Positions 50,037 through 61,044 of a stretch of 64,000 nucleotides of DNA are shown in pieces. Positions within the stretch are counted from its first letter, which is position 1; the number at the start of each line of letters is the position of its first letter. The translations under genes and the position numbers were made by a program. This DNA comes from Hyphomicrobium_A sp044507625 (GTDB taxonomy: Bacteria; Pseudomonadota; Alphaproteobacteria; Rhizobiales; Hyphomicrobiaceae). The notes beneath the pieces are model-generated. The model searched no databases. It saw nothing but the letters and a program-made list of their open reading frames with translations, and was not told where the DNA came from. The stretch covers positions 284,166 through 348,165 of the forward strand of contig JBIQJE010000002.1 of NCBI GenBank assembly GCA_044507625.1, in the 5' to 3' direction.

Positions 50037-50840
50037 TCAGCGCACGATGCGTTCGACGTTGCGTGCGCTGTCGAGGCCGAACCCTGTCGCAAGCCCGTGC
50101 GCGCCGGTGAGGATTGCGCCGTCGAGATCGGCGTGCGCAAAATCTACGCCCGTGAGGTCCGCGCCCGTCAGATCGGCCCGGGAAAGATCGGCGCGCGCAA
50201 GCGTGGCTCCCCTGAGGTTCGCGTCCCGCAAGTTGGCGAAGGACAGCAACACATAGGTGAGGTCGGCGTCCGCGAGGTTCGCGTGCGAGAGGTCCGCGCC
50301 CGCCAGCTCCGTGCGCCACAGGTTCTCGATGAACCCGGTCTTGTTGAACGGAGAGAATTTCGCGCCCGAAAGATCGGCGCGCGAGAAGTTCGCCCTGCCG
50401 AAGCGGCCGAAGATGCGCGAGCGCGTGAGCTTGGCATCCGCGAAGCTCGCCGCCTCGCCCGCCTGGACAGTAAGCCCAGCCGAGCTCGAAGGCCGCAGGA
50501 AGCTGGTGTCGGCCAGGTTGGCGCCATCGAAGCGCGCCCCGATGATGACCACGCGGTCGAGGCGTGCGCCTTGCAGGTCGGCGCCGCTGAGATCGGTGCC
50601 GGAGAGATCGGCACCGAAGAGATTGCTGCCCGCGAGCGTCGCCGCCTTGAAGTCGAGGCCGCTCAAGTCGAGCTCGTGCAGGTCGAGGGCGCCCAGCTGC
50701 AGGGGCGCCGCGCGGTCTGCTCCGTGCAGCCGCTCGGCGAGTTCGCGAACGGTGATACCGGCGCCGGGTGCGGCATCTGCAAAGGCCAGTGTGACGAAGG
50801 CGGCGGATGCGCCGCTGAGCAAGCGTCTGCGGTCAATCAT
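50037..50840 (-). CDS. Exported pentapeptide-repeat protein
   Basis: 267 aa. It starts MIDRRRLLSGASAAFVTLAF, a possible twin-arginine signal. About 30 A(D/N)Lxx repeats form a right-handed beta-helix, split by a non-repeat stretch near 105-140. Such proteins are usually rigid scaffolds; the role here is unknown. The start lies inside the end of cinA (8-base overlap), so the two are coupled. Confidence 0.87.
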   Translation of the reverse strand: MIDRRRLLSGASAAFVTLAFADAAPGAGITVRELAERLHGADRAAPLQLGALDLHELDLSGLDFKAATLAGSNLFGADLSGTDLSGADLQGARLDRVVIIGARFDGANLADTSFLRPSSSAGLTVQAGEAASFADAKLTRSRIFGRFGRANFSRADLSGAKFSPFNKTGFIENLWRTELAGADLSHANLADADLTYVLLSFANLRDANLRGATLARADLSRADLTGADLTGVDFAHADLDGAILTGAHGLATGFGLDSARNVERIVR

Positions 50841-51351
50841 GGGGCAGGCCCGGTTTCACAGCGTTTCGCAGAAGATCGAGGGCCTCGCGCACGGATGCAA
50901 GGCGCACGGCCTGGCGGCCGATGTCACCGAAGCGGCATTCGCGGATCAGCGTTTCCTCGCCCTTGGCGGCAACGCCCAGGTAGACGAGCCCGACGGGCTT
51001 TTCCGCCGTGCCCCCGTCTGGCCCCGCGATGCCCGTGACCGAAATCGCGATATGGGCCGGCGTGTGCGACAGAGCGCCATCGGCCATGGCGCGCGCGACT
51101 TCCTCGCTCACCGCCCCGTGGCGGTCGATCATTTCAGCCGGCACGCCGAGCAGTTGTGTCTTGGACGCGTTCGAATAGGTGACGAAGCCGCGCTCCACCA
51201 TGCCGGACGAGCCCGGGATCTCCGTCAATAGAGCAGCGATGAGACCGCCGGTGCAGCTCTCCGCCGTGACGACGAGCAGCGCGTGACGTTGCAGCTCGTC
51301 CAGCAGCGCGCGCGCCTCGTCATAGAGTTCGGCGGGAAAGATGGTGCTCAT
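50833..51351 (-). CDS. CinA C-terminal domain protein (nicotinamide-nucleotide amidase)
   Basis: 172 aa. AESCTGGLIAALLTEIPGSS and VSVTGIAGPDGGTAEKPVG-type motifs place it in the PncC/CinA-C family, which deamidates NMN for NAD salvage. ATG 51351 is the family start (MSTIFPAEL). It overlaps the pentapeptide gene by eight bases. The terminator at 51379 lies upstream, so it has its own promoter or readthrough from marR. Confidence 0.93.
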   Translation of the reverse strand: MSTIFPAELYDEARALLDELQRHALLVVTAESCTGGLIAALLTEIPGSSGMVERGFVTYSNASKTQLLGVPAEMIDRHGAVSEEVARAMADGALSHTPAHIAISVTGIAGPDGGTAEKPVGLVYLGVAAKGEETLIRECRFGDIGRQAVRLASVREALDLLRNAVKPGLPHD

Positions 51352-51378
51352 GGGCCTCTCATGTGCGCGCCGCAACGG

Positions 51379-51409
51379 AAAACGGGCGGTGCCTTCGGCG
51401 CCGCCCGTT
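51379..51409 (-). terminator. Rho-independent terminator of the marR gene
   Basis: On the minus strand, ACGGGCGGCGCC (51408-51397) pairs with GGCACCGCCCGT (51393-51382), loop GAA, one G-U pair, ending in a TTTT run (51382-51379). It lies between the marR stop and cinA. Confidence 0.75.
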
Positions 51410-51454
51410 GATAGTCCTGCGAACCCCGCCCGAGGTCAAACGAGCCTTTGTCCC

Positions 51455-51967
51455 TCAGACCGGCGCCAGCTTTTCGGCCTGGTGGAGCAGCCCGTCGAGA
51501 ATGTTGAGGCTTTCGGCGCCCATGACGTTGAAAGCGCGCTTCTGGGCATCCTGCCAGATCGGGAAAGCATCCTTCAGAACCGCCTGACCCTTCGGCGTCA
51601 GATGCAGGCCACGCCCGCGACGGCCGGCCGGCGGGTCCATGTTGATGTGGCCAAGTGCGAGCAGCCGCTTCAGATTGCGCGACAGCGTCGATTTTTCGAT
51701 GTCGAGCTCGTGTCCGATCTCGACCGCAGTGATCGCATCGCGCGCGGCAAGCTGCGCAAGCAGCGTGTACTGGCTAGCGGTAATTCCGAGCGGCCGCATT
51801 GCGTCGTCGTAGACGCGCGTGACGATACGCGAAAGCTGGCGCACGCGCGTAGCAAGACAGGCGTTTGCGGTTGTCTCGGCGATGTCGGCAATGCTGGCGG
51901 TCTCGACCGGCTTGCGCTCCAGCGTGTTGGTCATCACGTTCATGTCGGCCCCCGAGTTCGTGGTCAT
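51455..51967 (-). CDS. MarR-family transcriptional regulator
   Basis: About 170 aa. The winged HTH is visible: TASQYTLLAQLAARDAITAV, then EKSTLSRNLKRLLALGHI and GRRGRGLHLTPKG, the wing. Several starts are possible (51979, 51967, 51943); ATG 51967 has GGGTGG upstream. The regulated genes are unknown; it is isolated between ispDF and cinA. Confidence 0.85.
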   Translation of the reverse strand: MTTNSGADMNVMTNTLERKPVETASIADIAETTANACLATRVRQLSRIVTRVYDDAMRPLGITASQYTLLAQLAARDAITAVEIGHELDIEKSTLSRNLKRLLALGHINMDPPAGRRGRGLHLTPKGQAVLKDAFPIWQDAQKRAFNVMGAESLNILDGLLHQAEKLAPV

Positions 51968-52040
51968 ACAACCACCCATCTGGGTTTGATGCCGCGATTC
52001 TGTCGCAGGGGTCAAATGGGGAACGGCAACCTGGAGCGTG

Positions 52041-53246
52041 TCAAAGCGCCCTGGCCGGCATGAGAACGGTCGCGCTGGCCATGGCTGCGATGCCTTCCTC
52101 GCGTCCGATGAAGCCGAGCCTCTCCATCGTCGTCGCTTTGATGCCGACACGCTCCGGCTCGATGCGAAGAATTTCCGCAATCGTCGCGCACATCTCTGGT
52201 CGGTACGGCCCGATCTTCGGCGCTTCGCAGAGGAGCGTCACGTCGACGTTGGAGATGCGGGCGCCGCGGTTGCGGACGCGCTCGGCCGCGTCGGCGAGGA
52301 AGATGTGCGAGCGGGCGCCGCGCCAACGCTCGTCGCTGGGCGGGAAATGCTGTCCGATGTCGCCGTCGCCGATGGCGCCCAGCAGCGCGTCCGTCAGCGC
52401 ATGCAGGCCGACGTCCGCGTCGGAGTGGCCTTCCAGGCGCTGCGTGTGCGGGATGGCGACGCCGCACAGCCAGACATGATCTCCGGGCGCAAAGCGGTGA
52501 ACGTCAAATCCTGTGCCGACCCGCGGCTCGAACGTAACGCGCGATTGCAGCAGGCGTTCAGCAAGCTCGATGTCGGCGGCCGTCGTCAGCTTCATGTTGT
52601 TTCCCCCGGAGGCAACGAGGCGTACGGGCAGCCCCGCCCATTCGGCGAGCCCGGCGTCGTCGGTGAAGTCCACGCGGCCCTCGGCGGCGGCGCGCCGGTG
52701 AGCATCGAGGATGGCGGCGAAATGAAACGCCTGCGGTGTCTGCGCCCGCCAGAGCCCGGCGCGGTCGATGGTACCCGCGATCGTGCCAGCGCCGTCCTCC
52801 CGTTTCAGGGTGTCGGTGACCGGCTCAGCCGCGATCGCGCCGGGCGCGCCATCGAGCGCATCGATGAGATCATCGACGAGTCTGTCGGTCAGGAACGGGC
52901 GGGCGGCGTCGTGGATCAGCACCCGGTCGGGGGCAGGCGAGCCGCTGAGCGCCTCGAGGCCGGCGAGCACCGAGGCTTGCCGGACGTCGCCGCCAGCGAC
53001 CGGCGGCATCAGGCGGTCGGCCCAGGGCCCCGCGGCTTGCCTGTAAAGGTCTGCGTCGGCAGGGCTGTAGACGACCACGATCCGGTCGATCCGCGGATGC
53101 GCGGCAAGCAGGCTCAAAGAGTGCGCAAGAACCGGACGGCCCGCTAAAGGGCGGTACTGCTTGGGAATTGCGCCATCCGCGCCAGAGCCGTTCCGGGCGC
53201 GCGACCCGCGGCCCGCTGCTACGATCACCGCCGCTATCTTCGTCAT
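52041..53246 (-). CDS. ispDF: Bifunctional IspD/IspF isoprenoid enzyme
   Basis: 401 aa fusion. The N-terminal part is 2-C-methylerythritol 4-phosphate cytidylyltransferase (AAVIVAAGRGSRARNG, ILIHDAARPF-like VLIHDAARPF). The C-terminal part is MEcPP synthase (VGTGFDVHRFAPG, ALLGAIGDGDIGQHFPPSD). It carries out the third and fifth steps of the MEP pathway. The fusion is common in alphaproteobacteria. Divergent from dusB. Confidence 0.96.
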   Translation of the reverse strand: MTKIAAVIVAAGRGSRARNGSGADGAIPKQYRPLAGRPVLAHSLSLLAAHPRIDRIVVVYSPADADLYRQAAGPWADRLMPPVAGGDVRQASVLAGLEALSGSPAPDRVLIHDAARPFLTDRLVDDLIDALDGAPGAIAAEPVTDTLKREDGAGTIAGTIDRAGLWRAQTPQAFHFAAILDAHRRAAAEGRVDFTDDAGLAEWAGLPVRLVASGGNNMKLTTAADIELAERLLQSRVTFEPRVGTGFDVHRFAPGDHVWLCGVAIPHTQRLEGHSDADVGLHALTDALLGAIGDGDIGQHFPPSDERWRGARSHIFLADAAERVRNRGARISNVDVTLLCEAPKIGPYRPEMCATIAEILRIEPERVGIKATTMERLGFIGREEGIAAMASATVLMPARAL

Positions 53247-53403
53247 GTCCGCACCCGCCGCAAAGCCCCGGCCTGCTTATCCAGTACGGCACCTTTGAGC
53301 AAATGCGCCGCGGGCCGCCCACAGCAGTTGTTCGCGCTTGCGAAACAAGAGTCGACGCCGTATCGTGCTCAAATCAAGTGCAACACTTATTGCTGCCTAA
53401 TAT

Positions 53404-54432
53404 ATGAGCAAACTCAGCACCGCAACCGCGCAGAAGCAGGGCCCGCTCGCGATTGGGGCCCGCAGTGTGCCCAATCGGGTGCTACTCGCCCCGATGTCGG
53501 GCGTGACCGACCTGCCGTTCCGCAAGCTGGCCCACGACCTGGGAGCCGGCCTCGTCGTTTCGGAGATGGTCGCCAGCGATGAGCTGATGCGCCAGCGCGC
53601 GGACGTGCTGCGCCGCGCCGAGGGTGCCGAGCTGTCGCCGCGCGCCATACAACTCGTCGGGCGCGAGGCGCACTGGATGGCCGAAGGCGCCCGCGTCGTA
53701 GAGGGTATGGGCGCCGACATCATCGACATCAACATGGGCTGCCCCGCGCGCGAGGTGACGGGCAAGCTCTCCGGCAGCGCGTTGATGCGCGACCTCGACC
53801 ATGCGTTGTCGTTGATCGACGCCGTCGTGCGCGCCGTAAAAGTCCCCGTGACCCTGAAGATGCGCCTCGGCTGGGACGAAAAGAGCCGCAACGCGCCTGC
53901 GCTCGCGCGCCGGGCGGAGGAGGCGGGCGTGCAAATGATCACCGTGCACGGGCGCACCCGCAACCAGTTCTTCAAGGGCCGGGCCGACTGGAGCGCGGTG
54001 CGCGAGGTGTGCGACGCTGTATCGGTTCCCGTCATCGTCAACGGCGACATCGCCTCCGCCGAGGATGCAGCAGAAGCGCTCGGTGCATCGGGCGCCGACG
54101 GGGTGATGATCGGGCGCGGCGCCTATGGCGCACCGTGGTTGCCCGGTCGCATCGCGGAGTTCCTGGCACGGGGCACGAGCCCCACGCCGCCATCGATGCG
54201 CGAGCAATCCGCCATCGCCTGCGCCCACGTCGAAGCCATGCTGCACCACTACGGCGAGGCGCTCGGACTGCGCAACGCGCGCAAGCACATCGGCTGGTAT
54301 CTGGAGAAGAGCGGCCGCCCGCTCGAAACCGTGAAGGCCTGGCGCCGCCGGCTCTGCACCGAGGAAGATCCCGCACGCGCGCTGGTTGATCTGGCGGCGT
54401 TCTATGAAGACGCACAGGAGGCCGCTGCATGA
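53404..54432 (+). CDS. dusB: tRNA-dihydrouridine synthase B
   Basis: FMN-dependent reduction of uridines in tRNA. 342 aa. VLLAPMSGVTDLPFRKLA near the start, NMGCPAREVTGKLSGSALM with the catalytic Cys, and NGDIASAEDA are family motifs. No ribosome-binding site is seen before ATG 53404, so translation may be leaderless or the start may be downstream. Stop overlaps ntrB by ATGA, as in other nitrogen regulons. Confidence 0.95.
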   Translation: MSKLSTATAQKQGPLAIGARSVPNRVLLAPMSGVTDLPFRKLAHDLGAGLVVSEMVASDELMRQRADVLRRAEGAELSPRAIQLVGREAHWMAEGARVVEGMGADIIDINMGCPAREVTGKLSGSALMRDLDHALSLIDAVVRAVKVPVTLKMRLGWDEKSRNAPALARRAEEAGVQMITVHGRTRNQFFKGRADWSAVREVCDAVSVPVIVNGDIASAEDAAEALGASGADGVMIGRGAYGAPWLPGRIAEFLARGTSPTPPSMREQSAIACAHVEAMLHHYGEALGLRNARKHIGWYLEKSGRPLETVKAWRRRLCTEEDPARALVDLAAFYEDAQEAAA

Positions 54433-55583
54433 GCTCTGCGGCAACAACAATATCCCGCGGCGCCGCATCGTTGCGGCGGCCGCTGGAGCACGATCTGTTG
54501 CTGGCGGCCCTGCCGCATCCGATCATCGTGCTCGCCCCGGACAACCGCATCGTCTACGCGAATGCGGCGGCCGAGGCGTTTCTTTCCAGCGGCGTTGCGC
54601 TTCTGAAGCGCGCCAGGCTGGAGGAAGTCGTCGCTTTCGGCTGCCCGCTGCTCGCCCTCGTGGAGCAGGTGCGCAATTCCGGCGTCACGCTCAACGAGTA
54701 CAGCGTCGAGGTGGCCGGTCCGAAGTTTCAGAGCCCGAAGCTCGTCGACGTCTACGGCGGGCTCATGACCGACAATCCCGATCTCGTCGTGCTGATGCTT
54801 CAGCAGCGCAACATGGCGCAGATGATCGAGCGCCAGCTCACCCACCGCGCCGCCGCCCGTTCCGTCTCGGGGCTCGCCGCGGTTCTCGCCCACGAGATCA
54901 AGAACCCGCTTTCCGGTATCCGCGGCGCCGCGCAGCTGCTCGAGCAGGGCCTGAACGATGACGACCGATCGCTCACGCAGCTCATTTGCTCGGAGACGGA
55001 CCGCATCCGCAACCTCGTCGATCGCATGGAGGTGTTCGGCGACGAGCGCCCGCTTATCACCGAGCCGGTGAACATCCACGACGTGCTCGATCACGTACGC
55101 CGGCTTTGCGAATCCGGATTTGGCCGCGGCATCCGCTTCATCGAGGACTACGACCCTTCGCTGCCGCCTGTTCCCGGCAATCGCGACAAGCTGGTGCAGG
55201 CGATCCTCAATCTCGTGAAGAATGCGGTGGAGGCGATCGGCGCCGACAAATCGCAGGGGCGCATCATCCTCCAGACCTCGTTCCGCCCCGGCGTCCGCCT
55301 CTCCGTACCCGGCTCGGATGCACGCATCAGCCTGCCGCTGATGATCCAGATCGAGGACAACGGCGGCGGCGTCCCGGAAAATCTGCGCGAGCACCTGTTC
55401 GATCCGTTTGTCACCACCAAGCCCAACGGCACGGGGCTCGGTCTCGCCCTCGTCGCCAAGATCATCAACGACCACGGCGGCATCATCGAGCTCGACAGCG
55501 AGCCGAGCCGCACCGTCTTCCGCGTCCTGCTTCCGATGGAGGCGAAATCCTCCGACCGCAATCTCCGCCGCAGCCCGAGGTAA
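54429..55583 (+). CDS. ntrB: Nitrogen sensor histidine kinase NtrB
   Basis: Cytosolic kinase/phosphatase of NtrC, controlled by PII proteins. 384 aa: a PAS domain (about 30-130), then the phosphoacceptor His155 in VLAHEIKNPLSG, and the ATPase domain with NAVEAIG and GTGLGLAL. No membrane helix. ATGA overlap with dusB, typical of the cluster. Confidence 0.95.
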   Translation: MSSAATTISRGAASLRRPLEHDLLLAALPHPIIVLAPDNRIVYANAAAEAFLSSGVALLKRARLEEVVAFGCPLLALVEQVRNSGVTLNEYSVEVAGPKFQSPKLVDVYGGLMTDNPDLVVLMLQQRNMAQMIERQLTHRAAARSVSGLAAVLAHEIKNPLSGIRGAAQLLEQGLNDDDRSLTQLICSETDRIRNLVDRMEVFGDERPLITEPVNIHDVLDHVRRLCESGFGRGIRFIEDYDPSLPPVPGNRDKLVQAILNLVKNAVEAIGADKSQGRIILQTSFRPGVRLSVPGSDARISLPLMIQIEDNGGGVPENLREHLFDPFVTTKPNGTGLGLALVAKIINDHGGIIELDSEPSRTVFRVLLPMEAKSSDRNLRRSPR

Positions 55584-55588
55584 CCGAC

Positions 55589-57037
<1,449 letters not shown>

Positions 57038-57233
57038 GTCTTCGCGACGGCCCATTGAAAGTCCCGGACTATCTCCATCCTGGCTTGCTTTCCGGGGCAG
57101 GCGGCGTTACCAATCCGCCACGTCGCGAAAATGTCACAGTCTGTTGTTTCGCTGTGGTTTCGCATCCGGCAACCCAAGCGGTCGGCGGAAAAACGAAACG
57201 GCCTCCCCCGGGCCATACAACGAAAGCGCGCTG

Positions 57234-59531
57234 ATGACGGCCGTGCAGGTTGCGCCACAGCGAGGTCAGAGCTTGGAGGAGGGCCATTCCGCCCTCAACC
57301 CGAGCGACAGGGCCTTTTGGATCGGGCTGTGCCTCGTCCTGCTTTCGCTCGTCTCGGCGTTTGCAACGTACCTCATCCTCACGGATCTGACGCCGATCAG
57401 GCCGCGCAACGAGGTGGTGCTGGTCGTCCTGGCGATCAACGTCTTGTTGATCATCTCGATGATCGCGCTGCTCGCCTGGCAGATCGTCGGCCTCGCCCGG
57501 GCCTGGCGGCAGCGCATACCGGGCGCGCGCCTGCACATCCGCATCGTCGCGCTGTTCTCCATCATCGCCGCCCTGCCGACGCTGCTGCTCGCCATCGGCG
57601 CCACCGTTACATTCTCGCGCTCGCTCGACGGCTGGTTCGCCACCAGCACGCGCGCCATCGTCGCAAGCTCCGCCGATGTCGCCAACGCCTACCTCGACGA
57701 GCACGGCCAGGTCATCCGCACCGACATCGTCAACATGGCGCGCGACCTCGACATGGCTGCGGCTTCGATCGCGGGCGATCCGGCGCGGCTGCAGCGTCTC
57801 GTCATGGTGCAGGCGGGTCTGCGCGACCTTCCCGCCGCCTACATCATCGACAGCAACGGCCAGCCGGTCGTGGAGACGAGCGTCGACAGCCGGCTGCCCT
57901 ACGTCAGCCCGCCCCGCAGCGCCATCGCCCAGGCGGCCGAGGGGCAGGTCGCGTTGCTGATGCCCAGCGCGCGCAACTACCGCGTCGGCGCGGTTGCGCG
58001 GCTCGAGCGCTACCCGGGCAACTACCTTTACGTGATGCGCGGCGTGAGCCCGCAGGTGATCGAGCACCTGAAGCTCACCGCCCAGAACGCCGACCAGTTC
58101 AACCGCCTGCGAAAGGCGCGCGGCGGCCTCAAGATCGCGCACGGCCTCATGTATCTGATGATCTCCATGACCGCGGTGCTCGCGGCCATCTGGATCGGCA
58201 TGTGGTTCGCGGGACGCTTCGTGGCTCCGATCCGCCGCCTGATCGGCGCGGCGCAGGAGGTCTCGACGGGCAACCTCAACATCGAGCTGCCCGAAAAGCG
58301 CGGCGAGGGCGATTTGCGGCGCCTGTCGCAAACGTTCAACACGATGACGCGCGAGCTAAAGAACCAGCGCGACGCGCTCGTCACCGCGAACGAGCAGCTC
58401 ACCGAGCGGCGCCACTTCATGGAGGCCGTGCTCTCCGGCGTTTCGGCGGGCGTCATCGGCCTCGACAGCCAGGATCGCATCACGCTCGTCAGCCGTGCGG
58501 CGGGCGATCTCCTCGGCATTGGCGACGTCGATCTGATCGGTCAGAAATTGCGCGAGGCTATTCCGGCGTTCGGTGCCGTGCTCGACAAGCAGGACGAGCA
58601 CACGCTGAAACGATCCCAGGAGGAGGTGACGGTCTACGTCGGCGGCGAGGAGCGCACCTTCGCGGTGATGGTGACGCGCGAGCGCGCCAGCGACGGGGAT
58701 GTCGGATCGGTCGTGACCTTCGACGACGTAACCGACCTTGTCGTCGCCCAGCGCACGGCGGCATGGGCGGATGTTGCGCGCCGCATCGCGCACGAGATCA
58801 AGAACCCGCTCACCCCGATACAACTCTCCGCCGAGCGTCTGCGGCGCAAGTATTCCAAGACCATCGAGAACGACCGCGAGACGTTCGACCGGCTGACGAT
58901 GACGATCGAGCGCCAGGTGAGCGACCTCAAGACCATGGTCGACGAGTTCGCCGAGTTCGCCCGCATGCCCAAGCCCGAAATGGCGTCGAGCGATTTGCGC
59001 CAGGCGGTGCAGGAGCCGGTGGTGCTGTTCCGCGAGGGGCACCGCGACATCGACTACGTGCTCAGCCTCCCGGACAAGCCGCTGAACATGTCGATCGATC
59101 GCCGGCTCATCACGCGTGCCGTCACAAATCTCGTGAAGAACGCGAGCGAGGCCGTCGAAACGGTGCGCGAGGCGGCGCTGAAGGACGACCCGGACTGGAG
59201 AGGAAAGGTCGAAACGATCCTCACCCCGCTTGCCGACCGCGTCACCATCGAGGTGATCGACAACGGCACGGGTTTGCCGAAGCAGAACCGCGTGCGCCTT
59301 ACCGAGCCGTACGTCACCACAAAGGGGCACAAGGGTACGGGGCTCGGCCTCGCCATGGTGCAGAAGATCACTGAGCAGCACGGGGGAACGCTGTCGCTGG
59401 AGGACGCCCCGCCAGCCCCCGGCCGCCCGCATGGCGCGCTCGTGCGTATCACGCTTCCGCTCGTCCCCGAGCACGGACCGGCCCGTCCGGTCTCGCCCAA
59501 TTCGCCAACCGAACAAGCCGTGGCCCATTAG
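57234..59531 (+). CDS. ntrY: Nitrogen/redox sensor kinase NtrY
   Basis: 765 aa from ATG 57234; an earlier ATG at 57144 would add 30 residues. Four membrane helices, a periplasmic sensor part (about 120-300), a HAMP domain (GRFVAPIRRLIGAA), a PAS domain and His520 in RRIAHEIKNPLTP with the ATPase domain (NLVKNASEAVE). It signals to NtrX. Lies 196 bases after ntrC. Confidence 0.94.
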   Translation: MTAVQVAPQRGQSLEEGHSALNPSDRAFWIGLCLVLLSLVSAFATYLILTDLTPIRPRNEVVLVVLAINVLLIISMIALLAWQIVGLARAWRQRIPGARLHIRIVALFSIIAALPTLLLAIGATVTFSRSLDGWFATSTRAIVASSADVANAYLDEHGQVIRTDIVNMARDLDMAAASIAGDPARLQRLVMVQAGLRDLPAAYIIDSNGQPVVETSVDSRLPYVSPPRSAIAQAAEGQVALLMPSARNYRVGAVARLERYPGNYLYVMRGVSPQVIEHLKLTAQNADQFNRLRKARGGLKIAHGLMYLMISMTAVLAAIWIGMWFAGRFVAPIRRLIGAAQEVSTGNLNIELPEKRGEGDLRRLSQTFNTMTRELKNQRDALVTANEQLTERRHFMEAVLSGVSAGVIGLDSQDRITLVSRAAGDLLGIGDVDLIGQKLREAIPAFGAVLDKQDEHTLKRSQEEVTVYVGGEERTFAVMVTRERASDGDVGSVVTFDDVTDLVVAQRTAAWADVARRIAHEIKNPLTPIQLSAERLRRKYSKTIENDRETFDRLTMTIERQVSDLKTMVDEFAEFARMPKPEMASSDLRQAVQEPVVLFREGHRDIDYVLSLPDKPLNMSIDRRLITRAVTNLVKNASEAVETVREAALKDDPDWRGKVETILTPLADRVTIEVIDNGTGLPKQNRVRLTEPYVTTKGHKGTGLGLAMVQKITEQHGGTLSLEDAPPAPGRPHGALVRITLPLVPEHGPARPVSPNSPTEQAVAH

Positions 59532-59563
59532 GCCCATCTATTCTGCCGAAGGAGCACTGACAG

Positions 59564-60961
59564 ATGGCTGCAGACATCCTGATCGTCGATGATGAGGCCG
59601 ACATCCGCGACCTCGTCGCCGGCATCCTCGAGGACGAAGGGCACAGCGCACGGCTGGCGCGCGACAGCGACGAGGCGCTGAAGGCGATCGAGGAGCGCCG
59701 GCCGCACCTCGTGGTGCTCGACATCTGGTTGCAGGGTAGCCGCCTCGACGGCTTGGAGGTGCTCTCCTACATCAAGCGCACCTATCCGGATCTGCCGGTG
59801 GTGATCATCTCGGGCCACGGCAACATCGAGACCGCCGTCACCGCCATCAAGCGCGGCGCCTACGACTACATCGAAAAGCCCTTCAAGGCGGATCGCCTCA
59901 TCCTCGTCACCCTGCGTGCGCTCGAAGCCTCGCAGCTGAAACGGGAGGTGAAGGAGCTGCGCGAGCGCTCGACGTTCAGCGCCGACATGGTCGGCAAGTC
60001 GCCCGCGATCAACCAGCTCCGCAATGCCCTCGACCGCGTGGCGCCGACGAACAGCCGTATCCTCATCCGCGGCGCGTCCGGCTCGGGCAAGGAACTGGCG
60101 GCGCGTGTCATCCACATGAAGTCGGCGCGCGCGGAAGGCCCCTTCGTGGTGCTCAACGCCGCCGCGATGGCGCCTGACCGCGTCGAGGAAGAGCTGTTCG
60201 GCACCGAGGACCGCTCGGGCGGGCCGCGCAAGGTCGGCGCGCTGGAGGAGGCCCACGGCGGCACCCTCTACATCGACGAAGTCGCCGACATGCCCATCGA
60301 GACGCAGGGCAAGGTGCTGCGCGTGCTCGTCGAGCAGAAGTTTCTGCGTATCGGCGGCAGCCAGAAGGTGGCGGTCGACGTGCGCATCATTTCTTCGACC
60401 AGCCGCGACCTCGAGCGCGAGATCGCCGAAGGCCGCTTCCGCGAGGATCTCTATCACCGCCTGAACGTGGTGCCGCTGCGCGTGCCCGGCCTTGCCGAGC
60501 GCCGCGAGGACATCCCCGACCTCATCCAGTTCTTCGTCGCGCAGCTCTCGAACGCTTCGGGCCTTGCGCCGCGCCGCATCGGCGAGGACGCCATCGCCGT
60601 GCTGCAGGCGCACGACTGGCCCGGCAACGTGCGCGAACTGCGCAACAACATCGAGCGTTTGATGATCCTCGCCGGCGGCGATCCTTCGACGGTGATCACC
60701 GCCGAGATGCTGCCCGAGGAGATCGGCTCCAACGTGCCGCTCCCGGTCAACGGCGGTGCCGAGCACCTGATGTCTCTGCCCCTGCGCGAGGCGCGCGAAA
60801 TCTTCGAGCGCGAATATCTGCTGGCGCAGATCAACCGCTTCGGCGGCAACATCTCGCGCACCGCGGAGTTCGTCGGGATGGAGCGCTCGGCGCTGCACCG
60901 CAAGCTGCGCGCGCTGGGCGTTTCCTCCGAGCACCGCGGCATGGAGGTCCGTCAGGCCTGA
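59564..60961 (+). CDS. ntrX: Response regulator NtrX without GAFTGA
   Basis: 465 aa. The receiver has Asp53 (VLDIWLQGS). The AAA+ domain has Walker A GASGSGKEL; at the place of the sigma-54-contacting loop it reads FGTEDRSGGPRKVGAL, so the GAFTGA motif is absent. The HTH is at the C-terminus (NISRTAEFVGMERSALHRKL). It should therefore control genes without sigma-54 remodelling. Follows ntrY by 32 bases. Confidence 0.95.
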   Translation: MAADILIVDDEADIRDLVAGILEDEGHSARLARDSDEALKAIEERRPHLVVLDIWLQGSRLDGLEVLSYIKRTYPDLPVVIISGHGNIETAVTAIKRGAYDYIEKPFKADRLILVTLRALEASQLKREVKELRERSTFSADMVGKSPAINQLRNALDRVAPTNSRILIRGASGSGKELAARVIHMKSARAEGPFVVLNAAAMAPDRVEEELFGTEDRSGGPRKVGALEEAHGGTLYIDEVADMPIETQGKVLRVLVEQKFLRIGGSQKVAVDVRIISSTSRDLEREIAEGRFREDLYHRLNVVPLRVPGLAERREDIPDLIQFFVAQLSNASGLAPRRIGEDAIAVLQAHDWPGNVRELRNNIERLMILAGGDPSTVITAEMLPEEIGSNVPLPVNGGAEHLMSLPLREAREIFEREYLLAQINRFGGNISRTAEFVGMERSALHRKLRALGVSSEHRGMEVRQA

Positions 60962-61044
60962 CGGACCGCCGGCACGTGCACCCGCAAATCTGAGCCGCGC
61001 AGGCTCGCCAGCAATCCTCGACTATCAGCGTCAACGGGTATCCC

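Noticed and set aside
57131..59374. Long plus-strand frame overlapping ntrY
   Set aside because: Arg/His/Pro-rich alternative frame; ntrY has the kinase motifs.
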